A DNA stretch of 62,608 bases from Bacillota bacterium (GTDB lineage Bacteria; Bacillota; Clostridia; Christensenellales; CAG-138): assembly GCA_023435025.1 (NCBI GenBank), contig JAEYSE010000060.1, positions 1 through 62,608 on the forward strand, given 5' to 3'. A program made the position numbers and the translations under genes. Each line of letters starts with the position of its first letter. Positions within the stretch are counted from its first letter, which is position 1. The notes under the pieces were generated by a model, which searched no databases, was not told the DNA's origin, and was given only the letters and a program-made list of their open reading frames with translations. Of this stretch, positions 8,077 through 16,989 are shown one piece after another.

Positions 8077-9348
8077 CTACGAAATAAAATCAAACTCCCA
8101 TTCGCCCAGCCGTATCGTGCTGCCATCGGTGGCTCCGGCGTCTTTTAGCGCCTGTACGATGCCGCCCTTCTGCAGCAGCTGTTGGAAGCGACGCATGGAG
8201 GTCTCGTCGTTCGGGTCGGTGGTATCGAGTATCTTTTCCACATCCCCGCCCGTTACCACAAATGCGCCGTCGTCCCCGCGGGTCACGGCAAAGCCCGGCT
8301 CATACTGCGGCTTTAATTCCAGTTCTTCCTCCTCGAATTCAAGAACAGGGGGAAGGGTGTTAAGCATCCGCACGGTGGCGTCCAGCAATTGCTCCAGGCC
8401 CTGGTGCGCCGCCGCTGAAATGGGGTAGACAGGCACGTTCAATGGTTCCAGATACTCCTTGAGCATCTCCAGCCCTTCTTCCGCACCCGTAATGTCCATT
8501 TTGTTTCCCGCAACGATCTGGGGGAGAGACATCAGCTTATCACTGTACGCCGCAAGCTCCGCACGGATGCTCGCGTAATCTTCCACCGGGTCGCCCCCTT
8601 CGCTTCCGCTGACGTCCACCACATGAATGAGCATCCGCGTGCGCTCGATGTGCCGCAAGAACTCGTGCCCCAACCCTGCGCCCTCGGAAGCGCCTTCAAT
8701 CAGCCCCGGGATATCCGCCAGCACAAAGCTCTTTTCATACCGCTGCACCACGCCCAGGTTGGGGGTGAGAGTAGTAAAGTGATAGTTCGCGATCTTGGGC
8801 CTGGCCGCAGTCAGCACGGAAAGCAGCGTGGACTTGCCCACGTTGGGCAGGCCGATTAAGCCCACATCCGCAATCGTCTTTAATTCCAGCTCCACCTCGC
8901 GGTCCATGGTCTTTGCGCCCGGGGATGCAAACCGTGGCGTCTGCCGCGTGGGTGTAGCGAACCTCGCGTTGCCCTTGCCGCCGCGCCCGCCAAACAATAG
9001 CGTTTTTGTTTTCCCCGCCTTGTTCATGTCCGCGATAACCGCGCCCGTCTCCACATCCCGTATCACCGTGCCCACCGGCACCTTGATGATAAGATGCTCG
9101 CCATCCTTCCCGCGTGAAAGCTCGGCCTTGCCGTTCTCCCCGCGCTCCGCCCTGAAATGGCGCTTGAATTTGAAATCGATGAGCGTGGTCAGTCCTGCGT
9201 CCGCCACGAACACGACGTCCCCGCCGCGTCCGCCGTCCCCGCCGGAGGGCCCGCCCTGGGCCACGTATTTTTCCCTGTGGAACGCAGCACAGCCGTCCCC
9301 GCCATCGCCGGATTTGATGATGATTTTTGCGCGGTCTATGAATTGCAT
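8077..9348 (-). CDS. obgE: GTPase Obg/CgtA
   Basis: 423 residues. The glycine-rich Obg fold occupies about residues 1-158 (GGDGGDGCAAFHREKY, GGPSGGDGGRGGD). The G domain follows, with GLPNVGKSTL (G1), the switch TTLTPNLG, DIPGLIEGA (G3) and NKMD (G4). The C-terminal OCT domain runs from about residue 350. Obg is an essential GTPase that acts in 50S ribosome maturation and the stress response. AGAGAGG precedes ATG 9348. Upstream, between it and nth, lies a repeat element. Confidence 0.97.
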   Translation of the reverse strand: MQFIDRAKIIIKSGDGGDGCAAFHREKYVAQGGPSGGDGGRGGDVVFVADAGLTTLIDFKFKRHFRAERGENGKAELSRGKDGEHLIIKVPVGTVIRDVETGAVIADMNKAGKTKTLLFGGRGGKGNARFATPTRQTPRFASPGAKTMDREVELELKTIADVGLIGLPNVGKSTLLSVLTAARPKIANYHFTTLTPNLGVVQRYEKSFVLADIPGLIEGASEGAGLGHEFLRHIERTRMLIHVVDVSGSEGGDPVEDYASIRAELAAYSDKLMSLPQIVAGNKMDITGAEEGLEMLKEYLEPLNVPVYPISAAAHQGLEQLLDATVRMLNTLPPVLEFEEEELELKPQYEPGFAVTRGDDGAFVVTGGDVEKILDTTDPNDETSMRRFQQLLQKGGIVQALKDAGATDGSTIRLGEWEFDFIS

Positions 9349-9370
9349 AGAAACCTCTCTTAAACGAAAT

Positions 9371-9497
9371 TATGGGGACGTTCTCCCCATACCCCTAGCA
9401 TTGGGAGGCGCTGCCTCCAAACCTCTGCCCAAGGGACACGTCCCTTGGGAATCCCTGACGCTTTCTTTTGCTACTTTTCTTTCGTGGAAAGAAAAGA
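9371..9497. repeat. intergenic hairpin array, family A copy 1
   Basis: Four stems in a row: ATGGGG/CCCCAT (9372-9390), GGAGGC-GCT-GCCTCC (9404-9418), CCCAAGGGA-CACG-TCCCTTGGG (9428-9449) followed by AATCCC, and TTTTCTTTC-GTG-GAAAGAAAA. The second and third stems, with the AAACCTC spacer, recur at 29227-29280 and in changed form at 45851-45905, with bases altered on both sides of the stems. Confidence 0.7.
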
Positions 9498-9504
9498 AAC
9501 GTCC

Positions 9505-10143
9505 CTATTCCTTCGCCTTATGATAAAACTCGCACACCATGTTCACACAGCAATGTTCGCAATCGGGCCGTTGCGCGTGGCACACCCTGCGCCCGTGGAA
9601 TATGATCCAATGGTGCGCGTCGCCCCAATCTTCTTCGGGGATGGCGGCCATCAGCTGTTTTTCGGTGTTCAGCACATCCTTCGCCTCGGCCAGGCCGATG
9701 CGGTTGGCCACGCGGAACACATGTGTATCAACCGCGATGGCGGGGATGTGGAACGCGTTTGACACCACCACGTTCGCGGTCTTGCGGCCCACGCCGGGGA
9801 GTTTTGTCAGCTCGTCCCGGTCGCGTGGGACTTCGCCGCCATACTGCTCTACGAGTAGTTTACTCGTCGCAATGATATTCCTGCCCTTGGTCAGGTACAG
9901 TCCGCAGCTTTTGATATAGGGGAACAGCTCGTCCTCACTCAGCTTGGCCATCTCTTCGGCCGTGTTGTAAACGGCAAAGAGCTTTTCTGTGCATTTGTTC
10001 ACCTGCTTGTCCGTACACTGGGCGCTGAGCATCGTCGCCACAAGCAACTCATAGGGCGTGGTGAATTTTAACTCAGGCTTGGGGTTGGGGTAGGCGGTAG
10101 CCAAAGCCGCCAATGCGATACGTGTACGGTCTTTATCGAGCAT
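9505..10143 (-). CDS. nth: endonuclease III
   Basis: 212 residues, normal length. DNA glycosylase/AP lyase for oxidised pyrimidines in base-excision repair. The helix-hairpin-helix LPGVGRKTANVV carries the catalytic lysine and VDTHVFRV the catalytic aspartate. The C-terminal [4Fe-4S] loop is intact as C-x6-C-x2-C-x5-C (CHAQRPDCEHCCVNMVC). The start overlaps the glmM stop by one base (TAATG), so the two are cotranslated. Confidence 0.96.
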   Translation of the reverse strand: MLDKDRTRIALAALATAYPNPKPELKFTTPYELLVATMLSAQCTDKQVNKCTEKLFAVYNTAEEMAKLSEDELFPYIKSCGLYLTKGRNIIATSKLLVEQYGGEVPRDRDELTKLPGVGRKTANVVVSNAFHIPAIAVDTHVFRVANRIGLAEAKDVLNTEKQLMAAIPEEDWGDAHHWIIFHGRRVCHAQRPDCEHCCVNMVCEFYHKAKE

Positions 10144-11501
10144 TACGCTTTAAGCTTCCCTTCATGATTCTTTTCCAGAATGTGCGCGAGCGATACGGCG
10201 CGGTCCCGGATTTCCTCCTCATCCTTACCCTCAAGCATGATGCGGATGAGCGGCTCCGTACCGGAAGCGCGGACCAGCACGCGCCCGTCCTCTCCGAGTT
10301 CCACCTCATGCTGGGCAATCGCGGCCTTTAACTCCGCGTCGTTCATTGCGGCGGACTTTTTCTCTTCCGCCACGCGGACGTTGACAAGTACCTGCGGGTA
10401 GATGGGAATTTCCGCAGCGAGGGCGCTCATGCGCTTGCCGCTGCGCTTTAGCACGTTCATAAGCTGTATGGCGGAAAGCATGCCGTCGCCTGTGGTGTGG
10501 TGATCCGTAAATATGATATGTCCGGACTGTTCGCCGCCCAGATTGTATCCTTTTTCGAGCATGCGTTCGAGCACGTAACGGTCGCCCACGGCGGTCTCCT
10601 CAATGCGGACGCCCGCCTCTTTCATGCGGTGTTTAAGGCCGAGGTTGCTCATGACGGTGATGACAAGGGTATCCCCCTTGAGTACGCCACGGGCGTGCAT
10701 GTCGAGCGCACAGATGCCCAGCATGCGGTCCCCGTCCACAATACGTCCGCGCTCGTCGGTGGCAATGAGCCTATCCGCGTCGCCGTCGAAGGCAAGGCCC
10801 ACGTCCGCGCCCAACTCATATACAAGCTGCTGCATCCGTTCGGGATGGGTGGAGCCGCACAGGTCGTTGATGTTATAACCGTCCGGCTCGTCGGAAAAGC
10901 TCATAACTTCCGCCCCCAAATCGCAGAACACCTGCCGGGCAATCTCGGAAGCCGCGCCGTTCGCGCAATCCAATACGATACGCATACCTTCGAGCCTAGT
11001 GTCGGCGGTATTGACAAGAAACTCGCGGTATTCGTCGATGGCGCGGCGCACGCGCGTCACCCGTCCTACTGCCGGACCTGTGGGGGATGGGAGGGGGCGG
11101 TTTTCGCGGATGATTGCCTCAATCTCATCTTCCAGCGCATCTGAAAGTTTGAAGCCACGCCCATCAAACCACTTGATGCCGTTGTATTCCATAGAATTGT
11201 GGGAAGCAGATATCACCACGGCGGCGTCCGCGTCATAGAGCCGCACAAGGTACGCTAAGCCCGGCGTGGGAATAACGCCTACATGTACAACGTCGCCGCC
11301 CACGGAGCAGATGCCCGCGGTCAGCGCGCTCGAGAGCATATCGCCGGATTTTCTGGTATCCCTGCCGATGAGTATACGGGGGGAGTGTACCTCGCTGGTC
11401 AATACGTAAGCGCCGGCCGCACCGATACGCATGGCCAGCTCGCAGCTTAAGCTTTCGTTTGCAATGCCGCGTATGCCGTCGGTACCAAATAATTTTCCCA
11501 T
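10143..11501 (-). CDS. glmM: phosphoglucosamine mutase
   Basis: 452 residues. Interconverts glucosamine-6-phosphate and glucosamine-1-phosphate on the way to UDP-GlcNAc and peptidoglycan. It starts MGKLFGTDGIRG as in the family. The phosphoserine loop is ISASHNSMEYNG, the metal-binding motif DGDADR, and the C-terminal phosphate-binding motif RASGTEPLIR. ATG 11501 is preferred over the upstream ATG 11525 because AAGGAG precedes it. A hairpin array separates it from trxB. Confidence 0.97.
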   Translation of the reverse strand: MGKLFGTDGIRGIANESLSCELAMRIGAAGAYVLTSEVHSPRILIGRDTRKSGDMLSSALTAGICSVGGDVVHVGVIPTPGLAYLVRLYDADAAVVISASHNSMEYNGIKWFDGRGFKLSDALEDEIEAIIRENRPLPSPTGPAVGRVTRVRRAIDEYREFLVNTADTRLEGMRIVLDCANGAASEIARQVFCDLGAEVMSFSDEPDGYNINDLCGSTHPERMQQLVYELGADVGLAFDGDADRLIATDERGRIVDGDRMLGICALDMHARGVLKGDTLVITVMSNLGLKHRMKEAGVRIEETAVGDRYVLERMLEKGYNLGGEQSGHIIFTDHHTTGDGMLSAIQLMNVLKRSGKRMSALAAEIPIYPQVLVNVRVAEEKKSAAMNDAELKAAIAQHEVELGEDGRVLVRASGTEPLIRIMLEGKDEEEIRDRAVSLAHILEKNHEGKLKA

Positions 11502-11516
11502 ACCATTCTCCTTAAG

Positions 11517-11557
11517 CCGTGACAAAGTCCTGCGGACTTTATCAGCGGGATTTCCCG
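11517..11557. repeat. 33-nt palindromic repeat, family C copy 1
   Basis: Core TGACAAAGTCCTGCGGACTT continuing to TATCAGCGGG, a near-perfect stem of about 14 bp around TGC. The same sequence, inverted and nearly identical over about 40 bases including the adjoining TTTCCCG, lies at 21143-21185. A decayed part is at 47783-47802. Confidence 0.75.
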
Positions 11558-11614
11558 TAGGAATGCTGTGCAGCTAAACGCTGCACAACCAATCGTCAGG
11601 ATTTGATTAACTGT

Positions 11615-11690
11615 GGGCTTTCCGCAGGAAAGAGGGTTCGGCGGCTCGTGAGAGCCGAAAATCGATCCGGTGAATCGATTTTAGAACCCC
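11615..11690 (+). repeat. 76-nt three-hairpin module, family B copy 1
   Basis: Three stems: CTTTCC-GCA-GGAAAG, GGCTC-GTGA-GAGCC and AAAATCGAT-CCGGTGA-ATCGATTTT, ending in AACCCC. A second copy at 45948-46020 keeps the order and the last loop (CCTGTGA) while the stems differ on both sides. The stretch between trxB and glmM holds no gene. Confidence 0.7.
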
Positions 11691-11753
11691 TGTACCCCTT
11701 CTGCGATCCCCACGCCCCCCTAGGGATGGTTTTTCTGAAACTGAAACTGAAGC

Positions 11754-12677
11754 TTATTTTACAGGATGCGGAGCGGCAAGGTACTCTAACGCCGTAGTCG
11801 CCGCAATCGCGCCGTCCGCCACTGCGGTGACGATCTGCCGCAACGGGGTGTCTCGCACATCCCCTGCGGCGTACACGCCCTCCACTGCCGTGCGCATGAA
11901 GGCGTCCGTCTGGACATAGCCGCCCGCAGTTAAAGGCAGCATGCCGCGCACGATATCCGTGCGGGGCTCTATGCCCACCGCCACAAACACGCCTGAAACG
12001 GAAAGCACATGCTCTTCTGCCGTTTTCACATGCTTCAGGCGCAGTCCTTCGAGCAGCTTTTCCCCCTGGAGTTCCGTAACGACATGCTCAAGCTCCATGG
12101 TGATTTTAGGCTCTTCCTGCGCCGCTTTTTGCAGCATACTGCAGCCGCGCAGCTCGTTCCTGCGGTGGATGAGCGTAACCTTATTGGCAAAGCGCGCAAG
12201 GTATAAAGCGTCGGATAACGCGGTATCCCCGCCGCCGATTACGGCCACGTCCTTGTTGCGGAAAAACGCGCCGTCGCAGGTGGCACAATAGGAAACGCCC
12301 GCCCCGGTCAACCGTTCCTCGTTGGGAAGCCCAAGTTTTCTTGGGTTTGCCCCCGTACACAGTATGACAGTCTTCGCCTCCACAGTACCGCCGGAGGTCT
12401 CGATCCGCTTGACGGGGTAGAGAAGATCCAGCTTCAATACGGGATCGTACTTGATGGAAAGGCCGAACCGCAGCGCCTGACGTTCCATGCGGATACCCAG
12501 CTCGCTGCCCTCGATGCCTTCTTCAAAGCCGGGGTAATTGTCAATCTGGCAGGTTTTCGCGGCCTGCCCGCCCGCGAACACCTCTTCAAACAGCACGGCT
12601 TTTGCGCCGCCGCGGGCTGCATACAGCCCTGCGGTCAGCCCCGCCGGTCCCGCGCCGATGATGGCGATGTCAATCAT
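11754..12677 (-). CDS. trxB: thioredoxin-disulfide reductase
   Basis: 307 residues. FAD-dependent enzyme that passes electrons from NADPH to thioredoxin. The N-terminal FAD site is GAGPAGLTAGLYAA, the redox-active pair is CATC, and the NADPH site is GGGDTA. The C-terminal FAD motif ends with YAAGDVRD. AAGGAG precedes ATG 12677, 12 bp after rpe, so it is the last gene of the murB-to-trxB leftward run. Confidence 0.95.
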   Translation of the reverse strand: MIDIAIIGAGPAGLTAGLYAARGGAKAVLFEEVFAGGQAAKTCQIDNYPGFEEGIEGSELGIRMERQALRFGLSIKYDPVLKLDLLYPVKRIETSGGTVEAKTVILCTGANPRKLGLPNEERLTGAGVSYCATCDGAFFRNKDVAVIGGGDTALSDALYLARFANKVTLIHRRNELRGCSMLQKAAQEEPKITMELEHVVTELQGEKLLEGLRLKHVKTAEEHVLSVSGVFVAVGIEPRTDIVRGMLPLTAGGYVQTDAFMRTAVEGVYAAGDVRDTPLRQIVTAVADGAIAATTALEYLAAPHPVK

Positions 12678-12689
12678 GGTAGCTTCTCC

Positions 12690-13340
12690 TTATACGTCCC
12701 CGCGCAGAATTTTCATCATCCCTGCAGGGTCTGTTGCCGTAAATACCGTGTTGCCCGCCACTAAAATCGTAGCGCCCGCATCGATGCACTGCCGCGCGGT
12801 TTCCGGGTTGATGCCGCCATCCACTTCGATTTCAAGCTTCAAGCCGCGCATATCCGCCATTTTCCGAAGCGCGCTGATTTTGTTGAGCACCAGCGGAATA
12901 AACTTCTGCCCGCCATAGCCGGGGTTCACGCTCATTAAAAGCACCATGTCGCACTCTTCAAGCACGCTTTCGAGTACCGATACCGGCGTCGCCGGGTTCA
13001 ACACAAGGCCCGCCGTCTTATTTGCAGCCCTGATACGCTGCAACTGGCGGTGGATGTGCGCTTCCGCCTCCACATGGAACGTGATGCAATCTGCACCCGC
13101 TTCTATAAAACCATCGATCCAGTCCCCGGGCCTCTCTACCATCAGGTGTACGTCCAGCGGCAGCGTTGTATGCTTCCTTACCGCTGCGCACATCATGGGG
13201 CCAAACGTCAGGTTGGGTACAAAATGGCCATCCATGACGTCAAAATGAATCCAGTCCGCGCCCTGGGCAGCCAAATTCCGTACGTCATTCCCCATATTTG
13301 CAAAATCCGCGGAAAGAATGGATGGGGCAATTTTAATCAT
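12690..13340 (-). CDS. rpe: ribulose-phosphate 3-epimerase
   Basis: 216 residues, a TIM barrel of the usual length. Interconverts ribulose-5-phosphate and xylulose-5-phosphate in the pentose phosphate pathway. Conserved motifs: APSILSADFANMG at the N terminus, HFDVMDGHFVPN with metal ligands, MSVNPGYGGQKF and EVDGGINPET. Position after rsgA is a common Firmicutes arrangement (prpC-prkC-rsgA-rpe). AAGGAGG precedes ATG 13340. Confidence 0.97.
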   Translation of the reverse strand: MIKIAPSILSADFANMGNDVRNLAAQGADWIHFDVMDGHFVPNLTFGPMMCAAVRKHTTLPLDVHLMVERPGDWIDGFIEAGADCITFHVEAEAHIHRQLQRIRAANKTAGLVLNPATPVSVLESVLEECDMVLLMSVNPGYGGQKFIPLVLNKISALRKMADMRGLKLEIEVDGGINPETARQCIDAGATILVAGNTVFTATDPAGMMKILRGDV

Positions 13341-13443
13341 GTGTACCTCCTTAGGAAAAACAATTCATATAAAATAATTGACAATGAATCATTCAGGCGG
13401 AAATCCCTGTCGGAACAATTCATTATACTTTTTTCATCTTCCT

Positions 13444-14322
13444 CTAATTATATCGGTTTTTCCGAAGTTCTTCAAACTGCGTGCATAGCTCCACATACCG
13501 CGTATAGCGTCCGGGGGAAAGCGTGCCGCTTTCTAAAAGCGCCTTCACGGCGCAGCCAGGTTCCGTCCGGTGGGAACAGGCGGCAAACCGGCAGTGCTTT
13601 GGCGCGTCGCCAAATTCTGGATACGCGCGGTCCAGCGTTTCCTGATCGATTGCCGTCAGCTCCAGCAGCGAAAAACCCGGGGTATCGAGCACCGCGCCCC
13701 CTTCATATGGCCAAAGCTCTACATGGCGGGTGGTGTGCTTCCCCCTGTCCGTGCGCCGGGCAAGCCCTCCCACCAATAAAGAAAGCCCGGGCAGCAACGC
13801 GTTTAAAAGCGAGCTTTTGCCCACCGCGCTTTGCCCGGCAAAGCAGTTTACCTTGCCCGAAAGCGCGTGGCGCAGGGGTTTTAACCCTTCACCAGTGCGC
13901 GCGGAAAGTATCAGCGTATCCACATGCGCGTATTCGCGCCTGATTTCCTCTAGGGCCTTGCCGTCGCCCTCGTCGCACTTGTTTATAACGATGAGCGGCA
14001 CAATGGAAAGTGGGATGGCCTGGAGCATCAGCTTATCGCATAATAAGAGGTCCGGCTTGGGCTTTGAGGCGGAAAGCACGATCACCAGCTGATCAATATT
14101 CGCGACCTGCGGGCGGACCATAATATTTTTACGCGGCAAAATCTCAACCAATGCCGCATGCCCTTCCTGCTGGCGCTCAATCAAAACGCGGTCTCCGCAC
14201 ACGGGGGAAAGACCCTCGTGACGGAACCGCCCGCGGGCCTGCGCGGTCACTTCTTCTCCATGATCCAGGCGCACGGTATAGTAACCGCCCACGCCCTTTA
14301 ACAAAAGCCCCTGTTCCTGCAT
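13444..14322 (-). CDS. rsgA: ribosome small-subunit biogenesis GTPase RsgA
   Basis: 292 residues. An N-terminal OB fold is followed by the circularly permuted GTPase domain: NKCD (G4) precedes GQSAVGKSSLLN (G1) and DTPGF (G3). The C-terminal zinc knuckle has CRFAACSHRTEPGC. RsgA checks late 30S subunit maturation. It sits between the PASTA kinase and rpe, as in many Firmicutes, where it can be a kinase substrate (known in Bacillus, inferred here). Confidence 0.96.
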   Translation of the reverse strand: MQEQGLLLKGVGGYYTVRLDHGEEVTAQARGRFRHEGLSPVCGDRVLIERQQEGHAALVEILPRKNIMVRPQVANIDQLVIVLSASKPKPDLLLCDKLMLQAIPLSIVPLIVINKCDEGDGKALEEIRREYAHVDTLILSARTGEGLKPLRHALSGKVNCFAGQSAVGKSSLLNALLPGLSLLVGGLARRTDRGKHTTRHVELWPYEGGAVLDTPGFSLLELTAIDQETLDRAYPEFGDAPKHCRFAACSHRTEPGCAVKALLESGTLSPGRYTRYVELCTQFEELRKNRYN

Positions 14323-14383
14323 TCCCTTATTACACCCAAGACGGTCCTAAATACACCGGTATCCTGCGTTATTTCACATACGT

Positions 14384-16255
14384 CTATCCCAAGTAGGAAA
14401 ACATCGCAGTGGTTCTTCTGATCTCTTCTCCGTTCAGGTAGACAATCAGCGTGTGTTCTCCGCCCTCCGCGATCGCGGCGGGGAAAGAAATTTCCTGCCC
14501 CTTGCCCGAGTCTAGCGTGACCTCGTACACTACCTGTTCATAGGGGACGCCTTCCCCGACTACCGGGATAATGGCAAGTAGCTTTGAGCCGTTGTCTTCC
14601 ACATCCAGCGTAAACGCAATCTGCGCGCTGTATACGTCCTCCCCGATACCCGAAGAGGTCAGCTCAATAAGTGTGGTGTTGGCCGCGACTTCATCCGGCG
14701 CAGGATTTTGCAGCGTGACGGTATCCGTGGAGATATTATCAAGATCCGCAAGCCGGACCCGGAATGTGTTAAAGCCCCTCTCGTTTAACAGTATGAGCGC
14801 CTGCTTAAGCGTAAGGTCCGTTACAGTAGGTACTTCAATGCTGCGGCTGGGTTCGCCCGATATAAACAGCTGCACCTCATCCCCCGGCAAAAGCGGGGTG
14901 CCGGGCGTCGGCTCCTGCTCAAAAACGGTACCCACCTTGGCGTCAGAAATACGGTACTCGGGTACGCCGGGCAATAAGCCTTCGTCTCTGAGCGCCACTT
15001 CCGCCTCTGAAAGCGTCATGCCGCGCACTTCGGGAACAATGGGCATGGCTGCCCCACCGCTGACAGTGACTGTGATTGTGCCTCCATTTTTTAATTCCGT
15101 GCCTTTTAACGGCTGCTGGGAGATCACAACGCCGGGTGGGACGTCATCGTCTTCGGCTTCCAATATATCCAGCTTATAGCCTCTGAGCTTGGCGGTATCG
15201 ATTGCCTGCTCCTGGGTCTTTCCAACCAAGTTGGGCACAAAATCCGTCGTGGCGCTCACGCGCTGGAGTACGGCGCGCTCCATGATCATCATCATGCCGA
15301 ACAGGGCAATCAGTATCAGCCCCACGGCGGTAATGCGCCATACGACCGAGCGCGGCTTGCGCTTCGCGTTTTTCAGCCGCCTTATTTGCTTCGCTTTTTC
15401 GCTGGGTTTCTGGCGGGCAAAGCTTCCCCGCGGCTCCCGCAGCACACGCAAAAGATCCTGCCGCATTTCCTTGGCGCTATGGTAGCGCGCGGCGGGCTGC
15501 TTGCTGACCGCTTTCATGATCACATCATTGAGCGCGGGGGGGAGCGAGGGCACGATCGCGATTGGCGGAACAATATCCTCCTGAATATGTCTGAGCGCGA
15601 TGGATACGGAATTGTCCCCTTCAAAGGGGAGCCTTCCCGTCACCATTTCATAGAGCGTAACGCCCATAGAATAGATATCGCTCTCCGCCGTCACCTGCCT
15701 GCCCTTGGCCTGCTCCGGCGAGATATAGTGCACCGAACCCATCACCATTGCTCCGGCGTAGGTAATGGTGGAAGACTCTGCGTTGCGCGCGATGCCGAAA
15801 TCCGCCAGTTTGGCGTGACCGCGGGCGTTGATGATAATGTTCTGTGGCTTGACGTCCCGGTGGATAATTCCCTGCTCATGCGCGTGGGAAAGCGCGTCCA
15901 ATACCTGCGCGCCGATGTTGATAGCCGAGCGCGGCAGAAGCTTCCCCTGGGCGCGGATGCACTCCTTGAGCGTGCTTCCGTCCACATATTCGAGCACGAT
16001 ATAATGGAGTTCGCCCTCCGTGCCCACGTCATACGAGCGCACGATATGCTCGTGCGAAAGGTTCAATACCGCCTGAGCCTCCTGCTCAAAGCGCCTTACA
16101 AACGAAGCGTCCGCCTGGTGCTCCGCCTTCAATATCTTTACGGCGACGGTGCGGTGCAGCGTCCCAGCCTGCACGGCCTTGTACACGTCCGCCATGCCAC
16201 CGGAGCCGATCTTGTCAATAATCTTATATTTTCCGGAAAGCACGTGCCCGATCAT
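14384..16255 (-). CDS. prkC: PASTA-domain serine/threonine kinase PrkC/StkP type
   Basis: 623 residues. The Hanks-type kinase domain (about 1-270) has the glycine loop GSGGMADVYKA, VAVKILKAE lysine, HRDVKPQN and DFG. A basic juxtamembrane segment and one membrane helix (about 307-328) follow. Outside the membrane are three PASTA repeats (starting near FVPNLVGKT, IVPEVRGMT and EVPTVTDLT) and an extra C-terminal beta domain. Such kinases sense muropeptides or lipid II and control wall synthesis and dormancy exit. The start overlaps the prpC stop as ATGA, so kinase and phosphatase are translationally coupled. Confidence 0.95.
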   Translation of the reverse strand: MIGHVLSGKYKIIDKIGSGGMADVYKAVQAGTLHRTVAVKILKAEHQADASFVRRFEQEAQAVLNLSHEHIVRSYDVGTEGELHYIVLEYVDGSTLKECIRAQGKLLPRSAINIGAQVLDALSHAHEQGIIHRDVKPQNIIINARGHAKLADFGIARNAESSTITYAGAMVMGSVHYISPEQAKGRQVTAESDIYSMGVTLYEMVTGRLPFEGDNSVSIALRHIQEDIVPPIAIVPSLPPALNDVIMKAVSKQPAARYHSAKEMRQDLLRVLREPRGSFARQKPSEKAKQIRRLKNAKRKPRSVVWRITAVGLILIALFGMMMIMERAVLQRVSATTDFVPNLVGKTQEQAIDTAKLRGYKLDILEAEDDDVPPGVVISQQPLKGTELKNGGTITVTVSGGAAMPIVPEVRGMTLSEAEVALRDEGLLPGVPEYRISDAKVGTVFEQEPTPGTPLLPGDEVQLFISGEPSRSIEVPTVTDLTLKQALILLNERGFNTFRVRLADLDNISTDTVTLQNPAPDEVAANTTLIELTSSGIGEDVYSAQIAFTLDVEDNGSKLLAIIPVVGEGVPYEQVVYEVTLDSGKGQEISFPAAIAEGGEHTLIVYLNGEEIRRTTAMFSYLG

Positions 16256-16989
16256 ACGGCGTCACCTCCCGTGTTTTGTACAAGCACGGCGGTGATATTG
16301 TCTGTACCTTCCGCATCGAGCGCAAGCTGAATGAGCTTCTGTGCGATTTCGTTAAGCGGCCCGTCGCTTTTGAGCGCGCGCGTAAGCTCCTCCTGAGATA
16401 CGCAGCCATGCAGGCCATCCGAGCAGAGCAACAGCACATCGCCCGCCTTCCATTGCCGGGTGAAAAAATCCGCTTCCTCGTAGGCCGAAGTGCCCAGCGC
16501 CCGCGTTATGATGTTGCGCTGCGGGTGGCGGTCTGCCTCCTCCTGCGTGATGGAGCCGCTTGCCACCAGAACCGCCACCAGGCTGTGATCCCGCGTGACC
16601 TGGGTGAGCGTTTCCCCATCGAACTGATACAGCCGGCTGTCCCCGATGTTTGCGGCGATATATTCCGTTTCATACAGCAGCGCAAGCGTGAGGGTGGTGC
16701 CCATGCCGCGGCAACCTTCCTCCGTCTGTGCCTGCCGGTAGATTTCGTAATTGATACGGTGGAGCATGTCCCTCAAAGAGCGCACGGCCTCATCCGCAGG
16801 CGCGTCAAATTTAGACAGCGCGAACGAAAATCCTTCCACCGCCAGCGTGCTTGCGCGAAGGCCCGCCGCATGCCCGCCCATACCGTCCGCCACGGCGACG
16901 GCCGCGGGATCGGTGGGGCTTTGGGGCACATACAGGCTGTCCTCGTTTTTCATTCTGCGGCCGATATGGGTACAAGCAGCGTAAATCAT
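16252..16989 (-). CDS. prpC: PP2C-family protein phosphatase
   Basis: 245 residues. Metal-dependent phosphatase that reverses phosphorylation by the adjacent kinase. Metal-binding motifs include NEDSLYV, VADGMGGHAAG, GDSRLY and SDGLHG, and the C-terminal GTDNITAVLV. ATG 16989 has AGGAGGGCAACGG before it and overlaps the rapZ stop as ATGA; the frame extends upstream but only as a shadow inside rapZ. Confidence 0.95.
   Translation of the reverse strand: MIYAACTHIGRRMKNEDSLYVPQSPTDPAAVAVADGMGGHAAGLRASTLAVEGFSFALSKFDAPADEAVRSLRDMLHRINYEIYRQAQTEEGCRGMGTTLTLALLYETEYIAANIGDSRLYQFDGETLTQVTRDHSLVAVLVASGSITQEEADRHPQRNIITRALGTSAYEEADFFTRQWKAGDVLLLCSDGLHGCVSQEELTRALKSDGPLNEIAQKLIQLALDAEGTDNITAVLVQNTGGDAV

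Noticed and set aside
15386..16330. 314-codon plus-strand frame
   Set aside because: Antisense to the kinase gene with its Hanks motifs; no ribosome-binding site or family match.
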